A DNA stretch of 64,000 bases from contig NC_049995.1 of the NCBI RefSeq assembly GCF_000003815.2, positions 4,107,747 to 4,171,746 on the forward strand, given 5' to 3'. Below the pieces are notes generated by a model. The model saw only the letters and a list, made by a program, of their open reading frames with translations. It was not told the DNA's origin and ran no database searches. Both the position numbers and the translations under genes were made by a program. This DNA comes from Branchiostoma floridae. Its lineage: Eukaryota > Chordata > Leptocardii > Amphioxiformes > Branchiostomatidae. Position 1 is the first letter of the stretch. Every line of letters starts with the position of its first letter. Shown here piece by piece: positions 33,509 to 46,200 of the stretch.

Positions 33509-36500
33509 ATGTCTGAGCGCAAGATCAACTCTAGAGACGGGCCAGCCAGGGGAGGCCGTGGGAGGGGGAGGGGGAGAGGTACCCAAGGGGGTGGTCAGGG
33601 TGGGGCCGGTACCCCTGGGGCTGAGACAAACCCTCAGTTCACCACAGATCAAGTCGTGGCTATGGTAAAAGCTTTGTCTGCTTCCCAGCCTTCTCTTGAA
33701 GCTGCAATTGAAGCGGAAGAGCAGTTTGAAGAAGAAGAAGAAGACACCAAGAAGGATGGAGGTAAAGGTAGAAAGCAATCAAAACAAGAGAAAGAGTCCC
33801 CAACAAAAGTAGGAGCAAAAGAGGGAAGAGTCATTCGAGAATTGGTCTCCATTCTGTTTGACAAATCCGATGAGATGTCGATTGTCAAGCTGCAGCAAGA
33901 GGCCAGGAAAATCTCCCAGCGCCAAGAGTACCAGGATCCGGGGAAACTGGCCAGTTTCCTGCAAAAGCACGACTTCTTTCAGACCAGGTACGATGGAGTA
34001 TTAAAATGGCCAGGTCACGTTCTTCCTACGATTGTCGTACAATTGGGGGTATTTTGGGAATAGTCGTATAGATGTCCTACAGAATTCAGATTGTCTTGTA
34101 TTTGATACCTTATTTATTAGGTCTTTGTCTGTCGCAGATCTGTCACAGCCTGTCCGAAACTTTCTTCGACACGACAATTGTATGACCTATTAGACAAATG
34201 TGACCAAGACATTCTTTTGTCAATCTGGACTACATGTATTTGTTTTGATCAAGAAAGCTTTATGTTATGCAGTGTTATAGTCTAGATACATGTTGCAACT
34301 AAGCGGCATCTGAGAAAGAATTTGTAAAATCGTTTAAAAAGAGCCATGTCTGCTTGGTTTCGGTCGAAAACATTGTCGATTTCACCATATGACCAAAAAA
34401 AATACAGTAATGATATCAATATAGTCAGTAAGAGAAACTCTAGGTGTTGGAACAATTATCTTATTTATTATTTTAATTTCTATTGTGTGTGCAATTGTTT
34501 GTGGACAAAGGTTGAACAAAGATGGCGTCATGTTGGTCAAAGTCAAGCGTGACGTCACCCTGTGTGGGAAGTACACCGCATCGGCATGTAAAGAAGATGG
34601 TTGCCCACACTTCCACCTGTGCCGTAACTACGCGTCAGGACAGGGCTGTTCTCACGGGCTCAGTTGCAGGTTTTCTCACAACATGAAGGATGACCACAAC
34701 ATCATTGTGCTACAGGTATATGACGGTGTTAAAAAGGGTAACATGATGCACCGGTAGACATGTACAACATATCGATATTTGCGTAATACTTATTCAATGA
34801 TACAAATCCTCAGATTTATCATGTCTAGTATGTCATCATTATATAGAGCTGTATGAAACATTCGTGTTTTGAATGATTTTCTTTACATATTTTCTATCTA
34901 TACATATTTTCTATTTTCTATGTGTGTTTTTTTTACCTTTGTGAGAATGGATATATTGTTTTCGGTTTGCTTGGTTGTCTTGGCTTGTGTGTAAGCTTGG
35001 TTGAAAATGGTGTAAGCTGATCTGGCCCGGGTCCAAAGTTGTTGCTGCAGGCTTGGCCCTGGTCTTAAGTTCCGCATGACGGTAGGAAAATTCTGAGACA
35101 ACAAAATTAGCGACAAATTCGCAATAATGAATAAAACAAGACATTCACAAATATATATTTTTCACGAGGGTAAGGGATATTCGATTTCTTGTTGTTCTTT
35201 TTTTATTTCTTCCTCAAAATCTTGTTCCATTGTCAGGAAAATTTCTTGGATGGCTTGGCAGAAGCACAGGTTCTCTCCATGATCACTCAACCGGGGAAAT
35301 CTAAAGGAGGCTCCAAACCCGCGAAGAAACCCAAGAAGAAGGATGAGGGGACACCGTCTACCAAGGAGGTCGTTGCTTCTACCGACGCCCCTCCACCAAT
35401 GACACGGGAACAAGAGTTAAAACGTCTGCCGCGCGTGTGTCACTTCTACAGCAGCGAGGGCAAGACCTGCAAAAACGGCACGGCGTGCACTGCGGGCCTT
35501 CACGTCTGTAACTTCTATCTCACCGGAAGTTGCAGCCGCAAACCGTGCCAACTGTCGCACAACATCTTCGAACCTCAGGCGAAAGAGTTGCTGCAGAAGA
35601 GCGGGCTCATGGGCAAGCCTGGAAAGTACATCGTCGGCCTGTACAAGGAGAAACTCGAGGCTCAGAAGAAGAAAGAGGAAAAGAAAGAGGAGAAGAAGGA
35701 AGAGTTGAAGGAAGAGGATCAGAAGAAGGAAGAGAAGAAGAAGAAAGAGGAAAAGAAAAGGAAAGAGAAGAAGAAGAAGCAAGCCCCAGCGACAGAGGAA
35801 AGCAAGAGTGACACCGGGTGAGTAACGTACTTGTTATAGTCATCCCTGACGGAGGACACCTCAGACTATCCGCTAATTTAGATCCACTGCTCAACACAGA
35901 TAGCTTTATTGCACAACAATTGTACGGGGTACAAAGTATGGCATCTACATAACTACAGTTCTATAACTTAACGCTTATCAAACTAATACAGAAGTTGTAG
36001 TATGGGATAAGTTTCTTACAGTCATTGGTGGCTTTTACAATCATTGGAGGAGTTTCTAATGTCTATGTCATGATGTATTTGAATTTGCACTTCAGGTACA
36101 CATCACGTATCTGTGACCTGCATAAAGTGACGTCATAGAAGTGATGGATTTATCCTAATTGTTGTATAGTCTAAGCTTAAGGTAAACCCCCTTTTTTATG
36201 TCGGAAGATCTACTTTTGATACTGTCTGTTATATCAACGCTTTCATGCAATAGCTACATCAATATCCCCGAAATATTCCTTAAAACATGCTGTAGTATGA
36301 AGATAAAAAAGATTTATTATTCAATGCTATTAGATTGCCTGAATCAACGCCCTTGCCTGAACCCGAACCTTCAACCGAGTCGATGCACGATGACGTCACG
36401 ACCATACCGGAGCACTGGGGACTAATGGGAAGACCTCAGGTACGGGAGCTCCATTCTGATTGGACATTGGATATATAAGTTCTGATACATTATTTATGAT

Positions 36501-37875
36501 CTTCTTTGAAACCCTAGGCCCTTATACCAAAGACACTTACGGTACGTATGAAAGTCTCGAATGCTATTATAGTATATAAGTACATTTGATCCTAAGCTTA
36601 CAGTTTGTATAAAACGATGCAGCAGTACACAGACCAATGCCATGGTTAAGTTCTTCTTACACGTCTGTATGTCTTCTATAGGGTAGTTTCGTACCACTCG
36701 AAGATGACTTTGTGCTAGTAGAGGTTCCCCAGAGTGGTCCGGAGATCGGAGACATTTGGTCGGCCTTCTACCGGACACTGGGCAACACGAAGGTTTACTC
36801 GATCAAGCGAGTGCAGAACTTCTATCTGTGGGATCTGTATTGCAAGTAAGTATTTGTATATTATGTGTCCCCAAGCAAAGGTTTCAGTCGTCAGGATTTC
36901 TTACAGCTGTCTCCGGTCACTGCTATCCTCTCAGATCGACTCTTCGAATTCTGCTTGGAGAATAACATAAAATATGGTATTTCTCTACAACGCTCACTAA
37001 CAAGCTTTCTATCGACCCCCTGATCCTTCTCATGTTGCAATTTTCCGAAGCCTGTGCCACGTGACCTTGGCGTAGGTGTAACGTCAGCAACGGGTCCAAG
37101 GAGCCCGGCAGTTGGTGTCGGCCCCCGTCTAGGTAAAGGGATGATCGATGAATCCTAAGTGCACTACGTTTTCCCTATTCGAGTAATAACTCATAAAGTG
37201 AATGTCCTTCATTCACCTATCAATATGTATAGGGCATCGTTGGTCCGTTAGCCCTTGGGCCACACAGGCACTGGGTACATCATAGTGTTGTATGTTTAAC
37301 TGTTCAACTACCAAAACTGCAGATCGGCATAGCCCGGGCCAAACTCTCGCCCACTTGACATTGCACTGATCTAAGATTCTAAGATCTTCTAAGAGTTAAG
37401 GATCTAAAACTTGGTTGATCAGTGGATTGATGTTGGTGTCTTCTGCAGGAAAAAGATCCAGATGAAGAGGCAGAACAACAACGAGCTCCCGAGGGAACTC
37501 CGTCTCTTCCACGGCACCAATCAGGAGGCGGTCTCCCCCATCTGCCGTCAGAACTTCGACTGGCGGCTGAGCGGGAACAACGTCGGGCAGCTCTTCGGCC
37601 AAGGGAGCTACTTCACCGCCAATGCAAGTTTCGCGGCCGCGTATTCTCAGCCTAGCTATCCGAGCGGTCACCGTTACATGTTCTTGGCAAAGGTCCTTGT
37701 TGGACAGTATGCTAAGGGAGATAGGTCTTGCTGTAGACCCCCGCCCTTGAATGAGGCCGACCCATACGGACAAGGCTACGACAGCTGTGTTGATGATGTC
37801 AACAATCCTAATGTTTTTGTTGTTTTCGAGTCCAGCCAGTGCTATCCAGAATATCTCATCGAATATTCATACTAA
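33509..37875 (+). CDS. CCCH zinc-finger PARP (ZAP/PARP12-like mono-ADP-ribosyltransferase)
   Basis: Six exons (33509-33987, 34511-34715, 35237-35817, 36334-36439, 36682-36845, 37449-37875) join in frame to 653 codons. A Gly/Arg-rich start (GRGRGRGRG) is followed by a winged-helix-like segment (about 110-170). CCCH-type fingers occur as two pairs near 175-213 (CPHFHLCRNYASGQGC...CRFSHN) and 296-336 (CHFYSSEGKTC, HVCNFYLTGSC, CQLSHN). A Lys/Glu-rich linker comes next. The C-terminal PARP domain shows NFYLWDLY, LFHGT (catalytic His), GSYFTANASFAAAYS (Tyr) and YPEYLIEY. ZAP and PARP12 share this order and bind RNA, modify proteins with ADP-ribose, or restrict viruses, but usually have a WWE domain, which I do not see. 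A Ser/Pro/Glu linker replaces it. Function is inferred from the family. Confidence 0.92.
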
Positions 37876-38023
37876 GAACAAAGTAAGCACAGCTGACGTT
37901 ATAAAAAGAAATGGACTTATTGTGATGCAATACGTGATAACAATACTTGTCTAGATTATAGTCGAACTCACTTGACAGAGTTTAGAGTCTATAAACTTAA
38001 AGTTTTAATCCATGAGACAAAGC

Positions 38024-38029
38024 AATAAA
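38024..38029 (+). terminator. Polyadenylation signal candidate for the PARP gene
   Basis: AATAAA about 150 bp after the stop at 37875. A second AATAAA near 38302 offers a longer 3' UTR. Confidence 0.55.
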
Positions 38030-38307
38030 CGAGCCGAGGTGTATGGTAATGGTAATGGTAAAATTGAATAATGAATTCATTGTTTGGTATGCGGAAGGCT
38101 TTAATTTTAACAAATATGACAAGGGGTGGATATACCTTTGTTATGATTAAATCCGTGATTTGTGAATTTGTTCTTGGTTCTCTGTCCCACAGTAAGGGTA
38201 ATTGTAGTTTTAATGCCAGTGTATTTTCAATATATTATGTAGTTTTGAGATTTGTACATATCATCACTTTGAATTCATCTATTTTGTTAACAATTGACAT
38301 TGAATAA

Positions 38308-40154
38308 ACGGGTGGAAATCAAGTACGTAGTGTTTATTTTACAATAGAATTGAAAGGAAATGCATTGTTTTACCCTCAATAAAATAAGATAAAACTTTTT
38401 CCCTTATAGAAACGTCATCATACTTAGCTTCATAATTTTGCCAAACTTCAGAAAATGGCGTTTCAGTGGGTCAGGATTTCGAAATCTCCCCGACCTCCCT
38501 TGTGACGCATTGCGCCTTCTGTGCTCGACATGGTAAAATGTGTTGGTTGGCGTCATCTCAAAAACTTAAGCCGGAACCCCTGGCATGGGCATCTTAGCAG
38601 ATACAGCAGTATGGATCAGTATGCCCTCAAGCTTAGCTTTGTCTGTCAGCGAAATTTCCCCCTCAACCGTGATGCCAGGAAATAGCGTTTCCATGCCATA
38701 TTTGTGCGCATTTTCCGAAGCGATTAATGGTGGAAACGTTTCATTGTCTTTTCCTCTACTTATCAATTAACTTTTTCATACCAAATCCACCAAGCAAATT
38801 TAACATGCATTGGCATAATACCGGTAGTAAGACTTATACCGGTAGATTAAAGATACTGGAACTTAAAGAGATCTACACATGCAACAATAGTTATTTCTGA
38901 GCTGTGCACACTTCAGACATCTAGATGTCCAATACACCATTTACAAAGCATAGATAACAATGCATTCGAAGACAACAAGGCCAAAAGTTTTCAGTATACT
39001 TTTTTTAAAATTTCGGGGTAGGCAGCTCGTCGTGGGACGAACACACTGTCACATTCATTGGCAAATTTATATAGATCATAATTACACATGCTCACGGCAC
39101 AAGACGAACATGATTCAACAACAATCTTGAATTTCTATTGGTGACCTACAACTCATGTAAAAGTGTGAAGAACCGTTGCATAATAGCCCGGATCTACGAT
39201 TGAATGGGCAAAATTGAACGTACGCAGCCATTTTCCCGCCATTTTTATATCTACGCTAGCAGTGAAGTGTTACGTCATAACGGTTGTGACGGACAGAAGT
39301 TAAATGAAAATTCTTGACAGTATACGTCCGTTTTCTCATGCTTTTTTGTATGCTCATGCAGGTTTATGTTTTATGCATTTACCGACAGAAAAGGAAGGAA
39401 CATCAGAGGATGTATAAATGTACATAGCGGCAGTTAATTGTGCCGTGTTTCTTCCTACCGGTATTTTGTACCCCCTCCCAACCACGCGCCCGTTCGCCGT
39501 GTAATTCCGCGGCGTGTTACAATTACAATATTACGCTTTTAGCAGGACAAGAGTGGCAGAAAAGCTACACAGAAGAAGTGGCAAGGGTAACCTATAACAG
39601 CAACATGTAACTGGAGAAAATGATGCGTTGACAATTTGTCAAATCAGTATGGCTAGAGAACTTGTCGTAAACGTACCGGTATGATGATAATAGATGTTAG
39701 GACATTTAGGAGGGTCTGCATGGGGAGTTCCGACAACGATTTACGCTAAATTTAAAAGAACCCCCTACGTATTACGCTAAATCAAGGAAGGCAATTACGC
39801 TAAATTTGGTCGCCTCGCTACGAATTACGTAGATAAGATGGTTTTCCCTACGAATTACGGGAAATAAAATTGGCTGCCTACGCCTTACGTAAAAGAGCAT
39901 GCAGACCCTCATTTAGGGTTTTTGACACACATGTTTTTGTTTGTGTGTAACATTGAGCTTTTCAGGAATGTTACAGTAAAAATGTGTACTAGTAGGTTTT
40001 GTCAAAACCTTGAAATCAAGCCAAATAGAGCTGATATGCCATCTGATCAGAAAAAAAAACGCCCGATTTACTAGCACTGTGGAGGCTAGCAAAATCGACC
40101 CTACATACTACCCTACATCTGCTTGGAGGTTAACATATACCCACAATGCAGCGC
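38308..40154. other. Intergenic between the PARP gene and SF1
   Basis: Apart from a MITE at 39710-39910 I see no gene. Two overlapping frames near 38566-38770 have no recognisable similarity. Confidence 0.4.
39710..39910. mobile_element. 201-bp MITE with internal TACG-rich repeats
   Basis: Terminal inverted repeats GAGGGTCTGCATG (39710-39722) and CATGCAGACCCTC (39898-39910) are flanked by a direct ATTTAG (39704-39709 and 39911-39916), a probable 6-bp target duplication. The interior repeats the pattern TACGNATTACGNNAAAT every 30-35 bp, about five times. There is no coding capacity. Confidence 0.82.
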
Positions 40155-40176
40155 GGATCACGTGATCCGGTGACGT
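40155..40176. promoter_or_regulatory. Palindromic E-box and CRE-like site before SF1
   Basis: GGATCACGTGATCC (40155-40168) is a 14-bp palindrome around CACGTG. TGACGT follows at 40171-40176, and a second TGACGT lies near 40217. They are 120-140 bp upstream of the SF1 ATG in a GC-richer, TATA-less stretch, as in housekeeping promoters. The binding factors are inferred from the motifs only. Confidence 0.5.
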
Positions 40177-40296
40177 AGCCGCTGGGTTTCTCACCGCCCG
40201 CCATATCTACAGTTTGGTGACGTTCTTTCTTTTCCGCGCCTTTGTACAGATTTTTAGCTTCAAAGTCGACGTTTAAGACACATTTTAGGTCCCACA

Positions 40297-43200
40297 ATGG
40301 CCACAGGTGCCAATGCTACTCCTCTAGGACGGCTTCACCCTCTTCTATCGAGTGGAGGAACGAAGAGATCGGCCGACGAAGAGAGTGAGTAAAAAAAGAT
40401 GTTGCTTCCGTTCGTTTTTTCTCTGAGGGAAAAAGTCTTCGTCTTCGTCACGTTTGTGTGGCTTCTTGCTCACAATTATGTCATAATTAGGAGGATAACT
40501 GCTGTTTTTGTGTCATATTTATCTAGAAATATGTTTGACGCAGTTCCTATTGTAAATTGCAGGCCAAACGTTATATAAATATGACCTCGTCAAAAATAAT
40601 TTGCCCTCGTGGATGCTTCGTGAACCATCGATATGGTAGGCCGGGAACTCGGCTCTCTGCCATCGGTTCTCCCTCAAAAGACTAACGATAATTCAGGGGA
40701 TGATTAGTGAGCTCACAGTCATCATTATGTTAGCAGTACTGGAGACATTTGGCTCTATTAATGTGTAACTAGCACGTTCCTTGATGCATTTTTCTGTAGT
40801 CAAGGACATTTTCCAGATAAAAGACTTGCATTCAAAACATGTTAAGTTGATCCCTCCCCTCCCTTATTCCAAGCTGGGGAAAATTATTATTATAATATAG
40901 CAACAGTTTTGTGTTTTTGAAAAGAATAAAAGTTGTACGACATATGGTATAGCATGAAATGTTTAATTTGTTGAATTCTGTTTAGATTTGGATAATAAAT
41001 TTTAAAGGAATTTGTTTGACCTCCATGCAACACACTGTATCAGGGACCGTATTATCTTATGCTGGCAAAGTATTTTACTTCTGTGGCCAAGATTCTGCCA
41101 CAGTTAGCCTGGGACCAACAGGGTATTAGTTGACTCATAATGTTCACCTCTGCTGCCCATGTGGAGAACTGCGCATTCAAAGTATTGCTGGTGATGTCAG
41201 TTAATGAGTGAATTAAGGAATGGGTTCCAGAGTGCTCATTCGATAACAACAGGCTTCCCACAAGCGGATGGAGGGCGTTCAGGGGGTTGGAATGCCTGTT
41301 TGAGCGAGCGCTTCAAGTTGAACCCATTCCTTAATTTGCTGATGTGTAGGGACCAATCAATGCCCTCGTCCAAAATTTGGACAATCCCAGACGGAATAGC
41401 AGAGAAGTGACTGTATATAGTGTATGATAAACGTCAGAAGATAATATGTTTAGGACCTGAACTAGTATGCAAGGAGGATTCAGGGTGTTTCTCTGAGGCC
41501 AGGGCATTTCTCTCTCCTTGTGCACAAATTTTCTGTTCCTACAATCGCATTTTCTACTCTGCAGGGTTTCTTTAACACACACAATCATAACACATGATAG
41601 GGAAACACCAACACAAAAAAGCCCTGGCTGGGAAAGTACATTACAGGGAAATGTCTAGAGATCAGCTAGGAAGATATTGCAACACATGGAAACTACATTA
41701 GTACATACTTGGATGCCAGACTGTTTCTGCCAGGGCCTACACTGGCCAACTGAACTAGACCCTGATATTTATACAATTTGCTGGTATATTATTATGATGT
41801 AAGAAGAACATATGTGGCACCCATTTTAAGATGTTAATTTTTAGGACAAAAAAGAGGAATTGTACTTTCAATACATGGCACTGCGTGAAGATTTTGGCCT
41901 TCTTTTCCAGTTCCATCTTACTTCTTAGTGAAAATATGATTGTCTTAAAGTAAACACGACCTTGATAAAATCATACAAGACTTGTTACATGTAAATTAAA
42001 ATACATAATTAGGAAATAACAAATGTCCTTGCTCTTTTAGCATATGATAACATGTCACGTTATATAATATCTATATAGGATTATAAGCAATGAATCTGCT
42101 GTGTTGTGTGTGACTCATGTTCCATTGTTTAAGGTTCTGGTGGAAATTGGAATGATAGGGAAAGCAGGTCTAAGAAGCGGCGTAGTCGTTGGCAACAAGA
42201 TGTCGACAAAAAGACCATCATCCCAGGAATGCCAACTGTCATTCCTCCAAACCTCCCTAAAGACCAAGAAAGACAGTATTTAGGTAAGAAGTGTCTTCTT
42301 TTTCTGTATTTATCTTTTTGCTATCGCATGCTCAATACTAAAGCACTTCAATAAAAAATCTTCTTCCTCCCCAAACATTTATGATTGGTTATAATTGATG
42401 ATCAATGTTATATTGTGGTGTGCACTGAATATACCACCTTCAGTCTTACCCTGGTAGGTTTTTCCAGTATAGGATTGGTTTGCACCTTCAGCATTGTGAT
42501 ACCATTGCTCCACAATGTGTATTTTTTGAGTCAGCTAGCTCTTTTTTTTCAGTTTATATGTATACACCCCTTTGTTCTGTCTTTAATTACTAAATGTTCC
42601 TTAAAAATTACACTTCTCTAGAATATTACATGATCTGATGTGTAATAATCTTGCCTTATGTTAGGAAATAATGATGGTTGCTTATTTGATTAGCTAAAAC
42701 AAAAATTAGAGTTTGATTCCTTCTGGAGAGCTTCATGCAATCTTGTTGTTACTAATATGGTTATGGCTGAATTTCTACCACTTTGGCAAGAAAGTCTGCT
42801 TTCTTTAACAGAAATATGTAGATAATATATTAGTTAACATTTCCAGATGTATAGATTCCAGTGTTCTTGAACTATTACCAAAGACTAAGACACTTCTGCA
42901 TTTCATGTGCTGGTTTGGAAGTCTTGCAACTACAGCAAGTACTAGAGTTAGTCGTCAGCTAAGGCAACAAACATCTAATTGTTTTGCTCAGAGAATGGCA
43001 GTGTTATATCAATAACGAAACTTTCACCCAAAAATGAGACGTATCTGCACTGACGACCCTTTTGGACCTATGTTTGTAATAATAATCGTTGCCATTTCTA
43101 CACGACGTTATGGCAGAGTGTGATATCATTAACAAAACTTCCACCCAAAAATGAAACGTATCTGTACTGACGACCCTTTTGGACCTATGTTTGTAATAAT

Positions 43201-46200
43201 AATCGTTGCCATTTCTACACAACGTTATGGCACAGTGTGATATCATTAACAAAACTTCCACCCAAAAATGAGACGTATCTGCACTGACGACCCTTTTGGA
43301 CCTATGTTTCTAATAATCGTTGCCATTTCTACATGCCGTTATACAAATGTGTGATGTGTCCTGACTGGTTTTATAATATGTTCCTCCTGTTCTCTCTTAA
43401 CCTGCTCTATTACAGTTCATCTGCAAATTGAGGAAATTTCCCGCCGGCTTCGCACTGGAGATCTGGGCATCCCTCCCAACCCCGAAGACAGGTTTGGAAA
43501 ACAGGGCTTAACCAAAGTGTCTTTTTCCTTTTGTATCTATTTACTCCTGTTTATTTTCCCTGCTAATGAGTACTCTGTTGGCCAGGCAAGAAGTGGTCGA
43601 ACGAACGTTCTGGAAGGCAGTAATCACTTTTAATTAAATATTGTGTCACCATGCCTTCCATGCAGGGGTGAGGCATCCAACAAGCAGATACATGATAAAG
43701 TCTTACCTCTCCAAACCAAGATGTTTTTTGAGCATCGCGTGTGACAAAATTGCCATTGGTATCCCAGAAAAAAGTCGCACAATTTTCCAAAAAGCAATTA
43801 CTCAACCAACTGAATATGATTTTAGAAACGGTCAGACGTTTCAACTGGCATCCACCAGTTTTCATCAATTTGAATTGCTTACTGTTATTTGTGTTAATGA
43901 GAATTGGATTCTAATGTAGATTTCAACACAATTAACATCTGAAGCATATTTTGTCTGCAAAATGACTCAAAGCCAAACAAGAATTGGTACAGTATCTACT
44001 AAAGATTACAGCACAAGCTCAAAATATATAGATTGTCCATTGTAAGATTTGTGTAAGAGAAAAGATGAAATTTAACGTAATTATGTCTTCAAAAATATCA
44101 TGTGAAACTATGAAAGAATGGGAATGTTCCACTGTTCACATGCAAAAACCTATAAAAACCCGGAAAGTCCCAGCCCAACAATGTTGTTGAACAGGTCTTG
44201 TTGGATGCCTCGTGTATAATGAATGATTGCTACATACTCTTATTACAGTGCGGGCCTGAAAGCTTTGTGCTAGTAGCTAACAAGTTCTCTTCCACCACGT
44301 GTAGACTGTGTGGATTGAAGTGCATCCACCCACCAAGAAGGTTTTAGCCATGCCACATAATTTTTATGACCGACCTATTATGATTACCCCCGTTATTTGG
44401 TGCTTTTATGTTCAGGCAGGGCCTGTTACGATTGGTCCTCCCCCCTACAGCATGGCAGTAACCACATTATTTCACAGGGCGCAAATTTCACGATCCTTCA
44501 TCCCCAAACAGGTGCTCAAACCACTTTGTTTCCCAGGACAGATCCTCTTCGGGGCTGTGCCAAAGAACCTCTCCTCAACCCCCGTATTTCAAAATGGATA
44601 GCTCTGAAATCAGACAGCATTTGAAGGAAACTTGGCCAAGATTTGGGCTGCACCATTTCTAAAGAGGGGATTGTTACAGTTATTTGCTGACAAGCGAAAG
44701 AAATGCTCCCAAATTCTGTGAAAACATGCATTGAGGATTCTCAAAAGTATTGTTTACCATTGTCAGTGATATTGATGAAAAGTGCCTTTGTTCTTACCAC
44801 TTTCTGTCTGCTATGAAACAGATAGTTTCTGCAGATGACTCAATGTTCCAAATGTGTTGATTCATTCGAGAAAAAGAAAGCTTTCTATATCAGCTATGCA
44901 GATTTGTGAATTTTCCAGCTAGTGATGCGTTCATGACTCTCTCATAGTTAAGTTTAAATCTGTGGCTCGCTTTGAAAATTACTTTTATGTTGACCAAATT
45001 TAGCATGTGTGCGGTGTTTTTGTTTATTTTTTGGAAGTACCGTTCTTACGCGGCCTGATTGACGTTTTAACGGTTGAATGCACATAATCTTTTCCCCATG
45101 TTTCTCTATCTAACTCAGTGGTCTTTCGTACAGCAGTATGACGGGACAGGAATATACAAGACAGAGGTCATTCCATTTTAAATAAGCATTTCTATATCAC
45201 TGGTCAGACTAACATGTTTCCTATCACTAGACCTCTTGCCAATGTCTTCTCTATAGACCCTTTGGAAACAAACAAACAAACAAGCTTTCTTACAGCAAAT
45301 AAGGCACTTCTTTTAACATGTGTCTTCAGGTGTGTCCCTTTTTCTTTAGAAATTATCAATGAAAGAAAGGCCTTGGAGTAAATCTGCCCAATATTTTTAT
45401 TTTTGCATGTTGATTTCTTCAAAATGACAGCTGCATAGTTACATTTTAAGAAATATTTATAGTAATTATGAAGAAATTCTGGTAATATTATTAACAGAAC
45501 TAGGGCTTCAGAATTGCAGTGTTGTGCTAAGGTGTGTGTGCATAAACTAAGGGTGGCAAACATTTCTTTTGTCATAACAGTACAGGGAAAAGCACCATTG
45601 TACTGTTATACACAGTTGCTTTGGAAACGTTCTGCGAAATTATTGTGAAACAGAGCGCATCAAAAATATCTTTCCAAGAGCTTTAAATATGGAAATTTAA
45701 GGAAAAGACATTTAACTTGTGTACGAAAAGAATGTTTTTCCAGTCCTTGATGCTTAATTTAGACTACCCATCATATTTTTTGATTATCTAGAGTATGCTT
45801 TCCAATACTAACTCTGCATTCTATACCTGTAAAGCTATGAAAGAAGAGAAATGAATATCTTTTACTTAACTTAACTTGAAGTACAAATTTTAAGATGAAA
45901 CACAATTCTCTCTCCAAAATCTGTATTAAAAAAAGCATAGTGTGGGATCTGTGTTATGAAAACAACAGGTCTATTGTTTGCCACCCTTTGCCAGTCTTTG
46001 TTGTGGAATGGTTACAAACGTTAGGATTTGTGCACACAACAGGTCGCCCTCCCCGGAGCCCATCTACAACAGCGAGGGAAAGCGGCTGAACACACGCGAG
46101 TATCGCACGCGGAAGAAACTGGAGGAGCAGCGACACAACCTCATACAAGAGGCGCTGCGGCTCAACACGGACTTCAAACCTCCTGCGGACTACAAGTATG

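Noticed and set aside
35417-35782. Leucine-rich minus-strand frame
   Set aside because: It is the complement of the Lys/Glu-rich exon 3 of the PARP gene.
38566-38770. Overlapping plus and minus frames
   Set aside because: Neither has a known motif, and they lie in an intergenic repeat-like area.
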